Source: Streptomyces sp. NBC_01267 (GTDB lineage: Bacteria > Actinomycetota > Actinomycetes > Streptomycetales > Streptomycetaceae). Taken from it: a stretch of DNA of 64,000 bases. The notes beneath the pieces were generated by a model. The model had not been told where the DNA came from, searched no databases, and was given only the letters and a program-made list of their open reading frames with translations. Below are positions 27,312-36,520 of the stretch, piece after piece. A program made the position numbers and the translations under genes. Numbering within the stretch: the first letter of the stretch is position 1; each line of letters starts with the position of its first letter. The stretch lies in assembly GCF_036241575.1 (NCBI RefSeq), contig NZ_CP108455.1, forward strand, positions 6,741,001 through 6,805,000, written 5' to 3'.

Positions 27312-28448
27312 ATGAGTACGTACCGTGACTTCGCGCACCGCGGCTCCGCCCGCGCCACGGTCCTGCGGACCGTCGGGACCCGCGAGCGGCGCTCGCACCT
27401 CACCGCGCCCCGCGTCCCGACCGTCGGCATCGACATCGGCGGTACGAAAGTGATGGCGGGCGTCGTCGACGCCGACGGCGTCATCCTGGAGAAGATCAAG
27501 ACCGAGACACCGCACAAGTCCAAGAGCGCCAAGGTCGTCGAGGACACCATCGTCGAGCTGGTCCTCGACCTCTCCGACCGCCACGACGTGCACGCCGTGG
27601 GCATCGGAGCGGCCGGCTGGGTCGACGCCGACCGCTCCAAGGTCCTCTTCGCCCCCCACCTCGCCTGGCGTGACGAACCGCTGCGCGACGCGCTCCAGGG
27701 CCGTCTCGCCGTTCCCGTCATGGTCGACAACGACGCCAACACCGCCGCCTGGGCGGAATGGCGCTTCGGCGCGGGCCGGGGCGAGGACCATCTGGTGATG
27801 ATCACGCTCGGTACCGGCATCGGCGGCGCCATCCTGGAGGACGGCCGGGTCAAGCGCGGCAAGTACGGCGTCGCCGGTGAGTTCGGCCACATGCAGGTCG
27901 TCCCCGGCGGCCACCGCTGCCCGTGCGGGAACCGCGGCTGCTGGGAGCAGTACAGCTCGGGCAACGCGCTCGTACGGGAAGCCAAGGAGATGGCCGCCGC
28001 CGACTCCCCGGTCGCGCACAGCATCATCGACCGCGTCAAGGGCAACATCCCCGACATCACCGGCCCGCTCATCACCGAACTGGCCCGGGAGGGCGACGCC
28101 ATGTGCGTCGAGCTCTTCCAGGACATCGGCCAGTGGCTGGGCGTCGGAATCGCCAACCTCGCCGCCGCGCTCGACCCGTCCTGCTTCGTCATCGGCGGCG
28201 GCGTCAGCGCCGCCGACGACCTGCTCATCGCACCCGCCCGCGACGCCTTCCGCAGGCACCTCACCGGCCGCGGCTACCGCCCCGAGGCGCGGATCACAAA
28301 GGCGCAGCTGGGCCCCGAGGCAGGTATGGTCGGTGCCGCCGACCTCTCCAGGCTGATCGCCCGGCGCTTCCGCAGGGCCAACCGCCGCCGCGTGGAGCGG
28401 TACGAGCGGTACGCGAAGGCCACCCGCACCACCCAGGGATCCCCGTGA
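27312..28448 (+). CDS. ROK-family sugar kinase
   Basis: A 378-residue ROK kinase. ATP/phosphate motifs GIDIGGTKVMAGVVD and LGTGIGGAILEDG, catalytic aspartate in VDNDANTAAWAEW, and the zinc motif CPCGNRGCWEQ. There is no helix-turn-helix at the N-terminus, so it is a kinase and not a ROK repressor. The first 37 residues and the arginine-rich last 30 residues (RRFRRANRRRVERYERYAK) extend beyond the usual core. It lies 25 bases after the ATPase gene and probably phosphorylates the imported sugar. Glucokinase is the closest general match. Confidence 0.88.
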   Translation: MSTYRDFAHRGSARATVLRTVGTRERRSHLTAPRVPTVGIDIGGTKVMAGVVDADGVILEKIKTETPHKSKSAKVVEDTIVELVLDLSDRHDVHAVGIGAAGWVDADRSKVLFAPHLAWRDEPLRDALQGRLAVPVMVDNDANTAAWAEWRFGAGRGEDHLVMITLGTGIGGAILEDGRVKRGKYGVAGEFGHMQVVPGGHRCPCGNRGCWEQYSSGNALVREAKEMAAADSPVAHSIIDRVKGNIPDITGPLITELAREGDAMCVELFQDIGQWLGVGIANLAAALDPSCFVIGGGVSAADDLLIAPARDAFRRHLTGRGYRPEARITKAQLGPEAGMVGAADLSRLIARRFRRANRRRVERYERYAKATRTTQGSP

Positions 28449-29029
28449 TGACCACCCCCCTCCTGCAACAGCCGTCGACCTCCGGGGACGGCGGGCAGTC
28501 CCCGGAGGACAGACGGCACATGATCCGCCGCCGCTGGCTGACAGCGATCATCATCGTGCTGCTCATCGGCATCCCCGCCGGTTACCTGGCCATCTCCGCC
28601 GAGCAGAGCCGCGACAGCGGCCGGGACAAGGAGAAGGAGGCCATGGCGACCGGCCTCACCCATGGCTGGCCCTCGAAGGTGCAGCGCCGCACGTTCGACG
28701 TACCGATCCCGGAGAAGGCCATAGGGGTCTGGTACTTCCAGACGAGCAACTGGAAGGTCAGCAGGCTGTACGTGCAGTTCACCACCGACCAGGCCGGTGT
28801 CGACAGCTTCCTCAACTCGGTGGGCACCGGCACCGCGGCGCTCAAGGACGGCCGGGTCACCATCAGCCCGCGCGATGCGAAGACGGTCGGATGGAAGTTC
28901 CCGGAGAGCCGGGACTGGGCGGGCACCACCTTCACCCAGAAACAGCCGCAGCCGACCGTCGACATCACGGTGGACCGGACCCTCCCGCACGCCAGAAGGG
29001 TCTACGTCGTCTCCACCGACACCCCGTGA
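28448..29029 (+). CDS. Membrane-anchored protein of unknown function
   Basis: About 193 residues. Residues 1-30 are cytoplasmic and polar, residues 31-50 form one membrane span (WLTAIIIVLLIGIPAGYLAI), and the rest is predicted outside. I do not recognise the outer domain (PIPEKAIGVWYFQTSNWKVS and following). The stop of the kinase gene overlaps the start as TGATG; GTG 28445 is an alternative start. It belongs to the sugar operon by spacing. A role in transport or surface sensing can only be guessed. Confidence 0.65.
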   Translation: MTTPLLQQPSTSGDGGQSPEDRRHMIRRRWLTAIIIVLLIGIPAGYLAISAEQSRDSGRDKEKEAMATGLTHGWPSKVQRRTFDVPIPEKAIGVWYFQTSNWKVSRLYVQFTTDQAGVDSFLNSVGTGTAALKDGRVTISPRDAKTVGWKFPESRDWAGTTFTQKQPQPTVDITVDRTLPHARRVYVVSTDTP

Positions 29030-29041
29030 CAGGTACGGCGG

Positions 29042-29797
29042 TCAGGCGAACCGTGCCGACACGCCCCCGTCGACGGCCCAGTCCGCACCGGTGACGAACC
29101 CCGCGGCGTCGGACAGGAGGAACGTGACCACGGACGCGACCTGCTCGGGGGTGCCGAGGCGGCCGAGGATGTGTTTGGCCACCGCCTCCTGGCGGACGTC
29201 GGGCTGCTCCTGGTCGAAGTACTCGGCCAGCAGGTCGGTCTCGATGTAACCGGGGCTGACAGCGTTGACCCGGACACCCTGCGGTCCGACCTCCAGGGCC
29301 ATGCTGCGGGTCAGGCCCACGAGCCCGGCCTTGGCCGAGGCGTAGGGGAACATGCCGGGGCAGGTCATCGTGGCGTGCATGGAGGCGATGTTCACGATCG
29401 CGCCCCGGCCTCCGGCCGTCATCCCGGGCAGGACGGCCCGCGCCATGAGCCACGCACCCTTGAGGTCGACCCCGAACACCTCGTCCCACTGCCGGGTGGT
29501 CATGGAGACGATGTCGGCGTACGAGTTCCGCCCCGCGTTGTTGACCAGACCCGTCGCCGGGCCCAGCTGCTCGCGCAGTGCCGCCACGGCGTCACCGACC
29601 TGGTCCTCGCACGTGATGTCACACTCCGCCCAGCCCGCTGCCGGACCGATACGGCGCGCTGTCCTCCGTGCGCCGTCACCGTCGATGTCCAGCAGACCCA
29701 CCCGGGCGCCGGCCGTGGCCACCGCCGTGGCGACAGCGGCGCCGATGCCGCGGGCCGCGCCGGTGACCAGCACTACGTCGTCCGTCAGATCAATCAT
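29042..29797 (-). CDS. Short-chain dehydrogenase/reductase
   Basis: A 251-residue SDR. Cofactor motif TGAARGIG, NNAG at LVNNAGRNSY, catalytic Ser in VNIASMHA and YxxxK in YASAKAG, then SPGYIETD. An aspartate after beta-2 (GLLDIDGDG) favours NAD(H). The 3' end lies 12 bases from the convergent sugar operon. No operon partner is on its strand. The substrate may be a sugar acid or secondary alcohol; the sequence does not decide. Confidence 0.9.
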   Translation of the reverse strand: MIDLTDDVVLVTGAARGIGAAVATAVATAGARVGLLDIDGDGARRTARRIGPAAGWAECDITCEDQVGDAVAALREQLGPATGLVNNAGRNSYADIVSMTTRQWDEVFGVDLKGAWLMARAVLPGMTAGGRGAIVNIASMHATMTCPGMFPYASAKAGLVGLTRSMALEVGPQGVRVNAVSPGYIETDLLAEYFDQEQPDVRQEAVAKHILGRLGTPEQVASVVTFLLSDAAGFVTGADWAVDGGVSARFA

Positions 29798-29888
29798 CTC
29801 GGTCCTCCGATCCGCGCGGGGCGCGGGGATGCTGTGGGAAGTGGGTTCCGGTCCCCGGGATCAGGACGAACTCCTGGAGACCTTACGG

Positions 29889-29934
29889 CCGGGGTCGTGA
29901 CCGCCCACCGCGAGGGGACCGGTCACGACCCCGG
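29889..29934. terminator. Terminator downstream of the GH2 gene
   Basis: CCGGGGTCGTGACCG (29889-29903) pairs perfectly with CGGTCACGACCCCGG (29920-29934) over a 16-base loop, between the end of the GH2 gene and the start of the SDR gene. Confidence 0.75.
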
Positions 29935-29958
29935 ACCGTGATGCGGCCGGGACGGCTG

Positions 29959-32900
29959 TCAGGGCAGCAGCCGCAGCCGTGCCGTGCCGCTCCAGCCGGC
30001 CGGCAGCGTGATCGCCGGATCGGTGTAGTTCCCCCAGGAGAGGTCCGGGTAGTTGATGCGGGCACTGATGATCAGGCCGACACCGGGGGCCTGTTGGGGG
30101 AACTCGTCCGCCGTGAGTGCCTCGAACGCGTCGAGTGCCACCTGGGCGCCGGTGGCCGCGCTGTTCTTACGGCCGGTCACGCGCACGGTCACGGTGTGCT
30201 CCCCGTCGGCCAGTCCGGTGCGTTCGAACACCCGCTGCTGGGACTGCTCGTCGGTGGCGTAGAGGTCCACCCGGGTGGCCGCCCCGCCGTCGACCGAGAC
30301 CTCCGCGATGCCCCGGCCGGGTCCCTTGGAGCAGATGACACGGACGCCCGTACCCCAGAACGTCGCGGTCGCCGTGTCACCCGTGCCTCTGCTGGAGGAC
30401 CCGGTGTGACCGGGGCCGCCGCTCGCCGGTGCCGCGGACGGGTCCGCATGCGTCCACGCCCCCTTGTGGACGACCTGACCGGAGGCGGTGCCGATGACCG
30501 GGTTCACCACCTGGAAGGCGTCGATGAGCGCGAAGGTGCCCTTCGAAGCAGCGTTCTTGGTGCCGGTGCACTCCACCGTGACGGTGTGCCGGCCGTAGGT
30601 CAACTGCGCGCTCCGGAAGACGAGTTGAGCAGGGGTCTTCCCTGATCCGTAGAGGTCGACCGTCTTTGCGGGCCCGCCGTCCACGGAGATCTTCACGATG
30701 CCGAGGTTGTCCGCCGTGGCGGAATGGAGTCCTACGGCGGTGCCCGTGAACGTCAGCTCCGCAGTCGCCCCCACCGCGTCGGTGAAGGACTCCGTACCGA
30801 ACAGGTCGCCGGCGGTGTAGTCCGCGCTCGCGTCCGCGTGGGTCCAGGCGCCGGTGTAGACGATCTCCGAGGACGCGTCGTCGATCAGAGCCGGTTCCAC
30901 GGGCGCCAGCCGGACCGAGTCGGTGCCGTCGGACTCGACCTGCACACCCGGTCCTGCCTTGCCGGTGGTGACCTTGGCAGTCCTGACCTGCGCCTTGGTG
31001 CTGCGGAAGTCGTTGGTCCAGTGTGCGGCGCCGTCCTTGCCGAACAGCCAGTAGCTGTGGGTGTCCTGCGCCCACGGCCAGTCCGGCCGCGTACGGTACC
31101 CGTCGGTGCCGGAGGCCCGGACCTTGGCCGCGGTGCCGGTGGGCCGCCCGATGTGGTCGTCGGGGTACGCCGTCCACTGGGCGTCCCGCTGCCAGCTCAG
31201 AGTGTCCGTCCGGTCCGCGAGGACGTACCGGATACCGACGTCGCTGACCTGGCCGGAGGGCGGATCGGCGATCGTGTAGGCCGTCGTCAGCAGGCCGCGG
31301 GCGCTCACCGTCACCTCGATCGCTGTGTCGATGGTGCCGAAGCGCCCCTTGAGGGTGACGGTCACCTGGCCGCCGGCCGTGGCCACCGTCGCCGACGTGC
31401 CCGCCCACTGACCGGGCACCGTGCGGGAGATCACCAGGTCCGGGCCGCCGGTGAGGACCTTGGTGCCGTCGGCCGATGCCTCGGTGAGCCGGGCGGTGTG
31501 CTTGTCGAACACGACGACGAACGGAGCGTCGACTCCGGTGACCGTGATGGTGTCCGCGGTCTCGCGGACCGTGGGGGTCGTGCCGCGGTCCGACGGGAAG
31601 GACGGTGTCGTACGGGTGTTGAGCCACAGGCGGTACTCGTCCACGAGCGTCCCACCGCGCCGGAAGGTGAGCCGGAGCGTGTCGCCCGGCGACCAGTGGC
31701 CGGCCGGCACGGTCAGCGTGCCGCTCTGCCTGGGAGAGATGTCGACGCCTCTGAGCGTGCCGGACCTGCTGCCGATCTGCCAGCGGATGTCCAGCTCACC
31801 GAGGTTGCTGTGGTCGTACCAGTTCTCGACCCGGACCGGTATCGACCTTCCCGCCGTCAGACCGGTGAGTACCCCGTCGGTGATCTGCACCGGGGAGAAG
31901 GCCTTCTGCGTCAGCCAGAACTCGGGCTTGCGCCTCCGCCACAGGTCGATGATGCCCCATTCGCCGTAGCCGACCGGCCCGTTGGGCAGATGGAACACCT
32001 CGTCGATGGCCGCCCAGATGGCGCCGCCGACGACTCCGTCCGTGCTGCGGAACTTGGCCGCGAGCTTGGCGATGCTGTGGCCCCAGTAGTCGCGCACCCC
32101 GGGGTCGGTCTTCAGCGTCGCGACGTTGTAGCACGGCACATGGGCGAACTCGTCGTACTGGATGGGCTGGTCGGCGTTGCCGTTGGCGTTCTGGAGGTTC
32201 GGGTAGTGGCCGCTGTAGATGTCGGTCTGGTTGCCGCCGTTCTGCTGCTGCATGTCCTCGAAGAGCGTCGGGCGGGACGGGTCGGTGTCATGGGCATAGG
32301 TGTTCTCCGAGGCGAAGTTGCGCCCCATGCCGCTCTCGTTGCCGACGGACCACTCGACCACACAGGCGTGGCTGCGGTCGCGCTCGATCATCTCGGCGAA
32401 CTGCGTCATGTACTGGTCGGTGTAGGCGGGATCGTCGACGGTGGCCTGCTGGAAGCAGACCGGCGCCTCGACCTCGACGTAGAGCCCGAGGCGGTCGGCG
32501 CAGTCGAGCAGCGCGGGAGTCGGCGGGTAGTGCGAGGTACGGATGAAGTTGCAGTTTGCCTCCTTGTACAGGCGGGCGGCCTGCTCCTCCATGGCGGGGT
32601 TCGTCGAACGGCCCTGCTTCTCGGTGATGCTGTGATGACAGACGCCCAGCAGATGCACCGGCTTGCCGTTGACCACCAGTTGGTTGCCGTCGACCTCGAC
32701 CTCGCGGAACCCGACGGTCCGGGTCACCGTTTGCGTCGCGCCGCCGGCGGTGAAGGTGGCCGTCAGGGTGTAGAGGTGGGGGTGTTCCGCGTCCCACTTG
32801 AGCGGAGCCTTGACCGGTATCACGGCCTGCTGCTGTGCGTCCGCGCCGGTCAGGGTGATCCTCGACGGCCTGATCGCGACGGGCCGGCCCGCAGGGTCGG

Positions 32901-33684
32901 TGAGGGCGAGTTCCACTGTTCCGCTCTGGCCTGTCCGGAACGCGGCGGCAGCGGTCACGGTGAGCGTGGCGTCCTTGTAGGCGGAGTCGAATGTCGTGTC
33001 CGTGTGCAGCCTCGTGAGGTACGAGGGGGGCAGGGCCACGAGCGTCACATCGCGCAGGATGCCGCCGATGATGTGGTGAGCGTAGTCGGACTGCCCCGCG
33101 ATACTGGTCGGCCGGTCGGTGACGCCGAGCGTGACGACGGCCTTGCGGCCCGGCGTGACCAGGGACGTGATGTCGGCGTACCAGGTGGTGAAGCCGCCGT
33201 CGTGGGTACGCACGGCGGTTCCGTTGACCCACAGGCGGGCGTAGCTGTAGACGCCGTCGAAGCGCAGCATGACGCGCTTGCCCGCGAAGTCCGCCGGGAC
33301 AGTTGTCGTCATCGTGTACGCGCACTCGGTGTCCGAGGGCACGGTCTCGTGCTGAAGTGCCGGTTCACCCGGCACGTCGATCGGGTGCCACGACGAGGTA
33401 TCGGTGCCGGAAGCCCAGAACGACGCCGGGGGGCTGGACGTCCAGCGCCATCCCGATGTGAGGGGGACGAGCGGAGTACGTACCCCGGAAACGGTCTTGG
33501 GCAGGGGCGGAATCACGGGCGGCGCCGTAGCCGCACCGGCAGGCGCTGCGAGGAAGACATCGCCGGCGACAGCGAGGATTCCGGCCGCTGCCAAGCCCTT
33601 CAGGGCGCTGCGACGGGTGAACGCACTGGACGCTGTGGCGGTGTCCGGGGGGACTTCGTGCGTGCGGCGGTGAGAGGACGTCAC
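29959..33684 (-). CDS. Tat-exported GH2 glycosidase with two C-terminal repeat domains
   Basis: A 1241-residue secreted glycoside hydrolase family 2 enzyme (beta-galactosidase-like). Twin-arginine signal FTRRSALKGLAAAG at about 23-55. The sugar-binding and Ig-like domains are at about 65-370 (WLRFDG-type MLRFDGVYSYARLWVNGTAV) and the TIM barrel at about 370-680. Catalytic acid/base Glu450 in WSVGNES and nucleophile Glu512 in IQYDEFAH. Late beta domains follow, then two repeats of about 130 residues each starting YTGAWTHADAS and HKGAWTHADPS, both containing SVDGGxAxxVDLY. Substrate likely a beta-galactoside or glucuronide. It lies 98 bases after the ABC permease gene. Confidence 0.9.
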   Translation of the reverse strand: MTSSHRRTHEVPPDTATASSAFTRRSALKGLAAAGILAVAGDVFLAAPAGAATAPPVIPPLPKTVSGVRTPLVPLTSGWRWTSSPPASFWASGTDTSSWHPIDVPGEPALQHETVPSDTECAYTMTTTVPADFAGKRVMLRFDGVYSYARLWVNGTAVRTHDGGFTTWYADITSLVTPGRKAVVTLGVTDRPTSIAGQSDYAHHIIGGILRDVTLVALPPSYLTRLHTDTTFDSAYKDATLTVTAAAAFRTGQSGTVELALTDPAGRPVAIRPSRITLTGADAQQQAVIPVKAPLKWDAEHPHLYTLTATFTAGGATQTVTRTVGFREVEVDGNQLVVNGKPVHLLGVCHHSITEKQGRSTNPAMEEQAARLYKEANCNFIRTSHYPPTPALLDCADRLGLYVEVEAPVCFQQATVDDPAYTDQYMTQFAEMIERDRSHACVVEWSVGNESGMGRNFASENTYAHDTDPSRPTLFEDMQQQNGGNQTDIYSGHYPNLQNANGNADQPIQYDEFAHVPCYNVATLKTDPGVRDYWGHSIAKLAAKFRSTDGVVGGAIWAAIDEVFHLPNGPVGYGEWGIIDLWRRRKPEFWLTQKAFSPVQITDGVLTGLTAGRSIPVRVENWYDHSNLGELDIRWQIGSRSGTLRGVDISPRQSGTLTVPAGHWSPGDTLRLTFRRGGTLVDEYRLWLNTRTTPSFPSDRGTTPTVRETADTITVTGVDAPFVVVFDKHTARLTEASADGTKVLTGGPDLVISRTVPGQWAGTSATVATAGGQVTVTLKGRFGTIDTAIEVTVSARGLLTTAYTIADPPSGQVSDVGIRYVLADRTDTLSWQRDAQWTAYPDDHIGRPTGTAAKVRASGTDGYRTRPDWPWAQDTHSYWLFGKDGAAHWTNDFRSTKAQVRTAKVTTGKAGPGVQVESDGTDSVRLAPVEPALIDDASSEIVYTGAWTHADASADYTAGDLFGTESFTDAVGATAELTFTGTAVGLHSATADNLGIVKISVDGGPAKTVDLYGSGKTPAQLVFRSAQLTYGRHTVTVECTGTKNAASKGTFALIDAFQVVNPVIGTASGQVVHKGAWTHADPSAAPASGGPGHTGSSSRGTGDTATATFWGTGVRVICSKGPGRGIAEVSVDGGAATRVDLYATDEQSQQRVFERTGLADGEHTVTVRVTGRKNSAATGAQVALDAFEALTADEFPQQAPGVGLIISARINYPDLSWGNYTDPAITLPAGWSGTARLRLLP

Positions 33685-33782
33685 GTCAAGCCTTTCTTGG
33701 CGACCTGGCTGCTGAGTGGGTTACGGGTGGCGGTACGGATGGCCGTGCCGGGGATCTCCGTGTTGCGGCTCGGCGGGCGGCG

Positions 33783-34814
33783 TCAGCCGGGAAGGCCCAC
33801 CGCGCGCTCGCCGCTGCGGCGCTGCTGTATGACGACGGCGACGACGAGGAGGGCGCCCTGGGCGACGTTCTGCCAGAAGGAGTTGATGCCCTGGACCGTG
33901 AGGCCGTTCTCGAGGGCTCCGAGAAGTGCCACGGCGAGGAGGGTGCCGCCGATTCCGCCCTTGCCGCCCTTGAGCGCCGCGCCGCCGAGGGCCGCCGCGG
34001 TGATGGCCTTGAGTTCGAGGCCCTCGCTGCCGGAGGTGGGCTGGCCGGAGCCGGTGCGTGCGGTGAGGAGGATGCCGGCGACGGCGGCGACGGTGCCGAT
34101 GAGCGCGTAGACGCAGATGAGGTACTTGTTGATGTTGATACCGGCGAGGCGGGCCGCGGTGTCGTTGCCGCCGATGGCGTAGATGTTGCGGCCGATGTCG
34201 GTGTACTTGAGGAGGAGATGGACCAGCAGGGCGACGACGATGAGGATCCAGACCATGACGGGGAGTCCGGCGATCTTGCCGCGGCCGAGGAAGATGAAGA
34301 CGTCGTTGTTGAGGACGTAGCCCTGTGCGCGGCCGTCGGAGAGCAGTTGGGCGAGGCCCTTGTAGGCAGCGAGACCGGCGAGGGTGGCAATGGTGGGGTT
34401 GACGCGGCCGTAGACGATGATCAGGCCGTTGAGGACACCGATGAGGAGTCCGACACCGATGGCGGCTGCCATGCCGAGGAGGGCATTGGTACCGGTGGTG
34501 GTGAAGACCATGGCGCTCACCACGGAGGCCACACCGGCTTGCGAGCCGACGGAGATGTCGAGTCCGCCGCAGATGATCACGACGGTCTGCACGATGGCGA
34601 GCAGACCGGTGATGGTGGCTGCTTCGGCGATGACCTGCATGTTGGACAGGCTGAGGTAGTTGTCGTTGAGGACCCCGAACAGTACGAGTACGAGGACGAG
34701 CGCGCCGACGAGGCTGATGTTCTGCCCACTGATACCGGCGAGCAGTCCGGGCCGGGAGGAGGCCGGGCTGCCAGGAGTCCCCTTGACTGCGGGGGAGGAG
34801 GTGCTGGTGGTCAT
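33783..34814 (-). CDS. Sugar ABC transporter permease (RbsC-like)
   Basis: A 343-residue BPD_transp_2 permease with about ten spans. Family motifs are CGGLDISVGSQAGVAS and YAIGGNDTAARLAGININ, and near the end GGTLLAVALLGALENGL. Start ATG overlaps the ATPase stop (ATGA). It belongs to the binding protein-ATPase-permease set read leftward from 37561 and feeds the GH2 gene downstream. Confidence 0.92.
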   Translation of the reverse strand: MTTSTSSPAVKGTPGSPASSRPGLLAGISGQNISLVGALVLVLVLFGVLNDNYLSLSNMQVIAEAATITGLLAIVQTVVIICGGLDISVGSQAGVASVVSAMVFTTTGTNALLGMAAAIGVGLLIGVLNGLIIVYGRVNPTIATLAGLAAYKGLAQLLSDGRAQGYVLNNDVFIFLGRGKIAGLPVMVWILIVVALLVHLLLKYTDIGRNIYAIGGNDTAARLAGININKYLICVYALIGTVAAVAGILLTARTGSGQPTSGSEGLELKAITAAALGGAALKGGKGGIGGTLLAVALLGALENGLTVQGINSFWQNVAQGALLVVAVVIQQRRSGERAVGLPG

Positions 34815-36406
34815 GAAGAGGCTCCGGGGGTGCTGGCGTTGGCGATGTCGTCGGCCATGGCGAGGGCGAGGATGGATTCTTCAGTGGCTTCGTCGTGGGG
34901 GAGTTCGCCGGTGATGCGGCCTCCCTGCATGACCACCACCCGGTCCGCGAGGCCGAGGAGTTCGGTGAGTTCGGAGGAGATGACCAGCACGGCGACGCCT
35001 TCCTTGGCCAGGTCGGCGATGATCTGGTAGATCTCGGCCTTGGCGCCGACGTCGATGCCACGGGTCGGCTCGTCGAGGACCAGTACCTTCGGCCTGCGCG
35101 CCAGCCACCGGGCGAGAACGACCTTCTGCTGGTTGCCGCCGGAGAGTTTGCGCACTTCGTGGTTGATCGACGGCGTGCGCACCCGGAGCCGGTCGGCGTA
35201 CTCCTGGGCCAGCGCACGCTCGGCGGCCCGCCGCACGAAACGGAAACGCCGCAGCCGGTCCAGGACGACCAGGGAGGTGTTCTCCCGGATGGTCTGCTGC
35301 AGGAAGAGGGCCTGGGCCTTCCGTTCCTCCGGGGCGAGTCCGAGGCCGGCCCGGATCACCGCTCCGGGATTGCCGGAGGGCAGGGTGACGCCGTCCAGCG
35401 TCACGGTGCCGCTGTGGAAGGGCAGATCGCCGGCGAGGGCCAGCGCCAGTTCGGAGCGGCCGGCTCCGATCAGCCCGGCCAGGCCGACGACTTCGCCGGC
35501 GTGGACCTGGAGCGTGATGTCGCGCACGTCGTCGGTGGTGAGGTTCTTGACGTCGAGCACGAGCCGGTCGGTGGCGACCCGTTGCCGGACGAACATGGTC
35601 GAGAGATCGCGCCCGACCATCAGGCGTACCAGTTCGCCCTCGTTCGTGGCGCTTGCCTGCTGTACGCCGATCAGGTTGCCGTCGCGCAGTACGGCGATAC
35701 GGTCGGCGAGCTTGAAGATCTCCTGCATGCGGTGCGAGACGTAGACGATCGCGATGCCCTGGTCCCGGAGCCGGCGGATCAGGGCGAACAGCGCGTCCAC
35801 CTCGTGCTCGGCCAAGGAGGAGGTGGGTTCGTCGAACGCGATCAGTGTCGCGGTGGTGCTGCCGGTCAGGGCGCGCATGATCTCGACCAACTGGCGTTGA
35901 GCGGGAGTGAGTTGTGAGCCGAGCAGGTCGGGGTCGAGGACCTCGGTGAAGCCCAGCCGCGCCAGGTCGGCCTGGATCCGGCGGCGCAGTTCGGCTCTGT
36001 CGAAACGCCTGCCGGCCTTGCGGGGCAGGGCGCCGGCGTAGACGTTCTCGGCGACGGTGATGTGCGGGATGATCTCCGGCTCCTGCGGGATGATCCGGAT
36101 TCCGGCGGCGCGCGCGTCGGCGGGGGAGGCGAGGGTGACCTGTTCGCCGCCGATCAGGACATGTCCCTCGGTCGGCTGGTGGTCGCCGGTAAGGATCTTG
36201 AGCAGGGTCGACTTGCCGGCACCGTTCTCGCCCATCAGCGCGGTCACCTGACCGCGCGGAAAGTCGAGCGTGATTCCGCCGAGCGCCTGCACGGCACCGA
36301 ACCGTTTGGTGAGGTCCGAGACGCCGACGGAGTGGGACGGCGGTGCTGTTCCGGGCCGTACCCCGGAAGGGTCCGGTCCGGCGGTCGAAGGGGACGCGCT
36401 GGTCAT
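34811..36406 (-). CDS. Sugar ABC transporter ATPase, two cassettes (RbsA-like)
   Basis: A 531-residue ATPase with two nucleotide-binding cassettes. The first has [24 protein letters not shown] and FDEPTSSL; the second (from about residue 285) has the usual degenerate Walker A GLIGAGRSE, LSGGNQQKVVLARWL and LVLDEPTRGIDVG. This is the standard pattern for ribose/galactose/xylose importers. Start ATG 36406. There is a 114-base gap from the binding-protein gene, long enough for a small attenuating structure to favour the binding protein. Confidence 0.93.
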   Translation of the reverse strand: MTSASPSTAGPDPSGVRPGTAPPSHSVGVSDLTKRFGAVQALGGITLDFPRGQVTALMGENGAGKSTLLKILTGDHQPTEGHVLIGGEQVTLASPADARAAGIRIIPQEPEIIPHITVAENVYAGALPRKAGRRFDRAELRRRIQADLARLGFTEVLDPDLLGSQLTPAQRQLVEIMRALTGSTTATLIAFDEPTSSLAEHEVDALFALIRRLRDQGIAIVYVSHRMQEIFKLADRIAVLRDGNLIGVQQASATNEGELVRLMVGRDLSTMFVRQRVATDRLVLDVKNLTTDDVRDITLQVHAGEVVGLAGLIGAGRSELALALAGDLPFHSGTVTLDGVTLPSGNPGAVIRAGLGLAPEERKAQALFLQQTIRENTSLVVLDRLRRFRFVRRAAERALAQEYADRLRVRTPSINHEVRKLSGGNQQKVVLARWLARRPKVLVLDEPTRGIDVGAKAEIYQIIADLAKEGVAVLVISSELTELLGLADRVVVMQGGRITGELPHDEATEESILALAMADDIANASTPGASS

Positions 36407-36520
36407 GTGTCAGTTCACCTCGAAGGCGTGGCGCACGTGTGGTCGGGAGATCCGCAGTGGGAGCGGGGCGGTGCCGCCGGTCCGGCGGTGTCGCGGGGGC
36501 AGCCGCAGGCCCCGGGCGGG

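Noticed and set aside
27312-28448. ROK transcriptional repressor (for example CsnR)
   Set aside because: The protein begins almost directly with the kinase domain and has no helix-turn-helix; it is a kinase.
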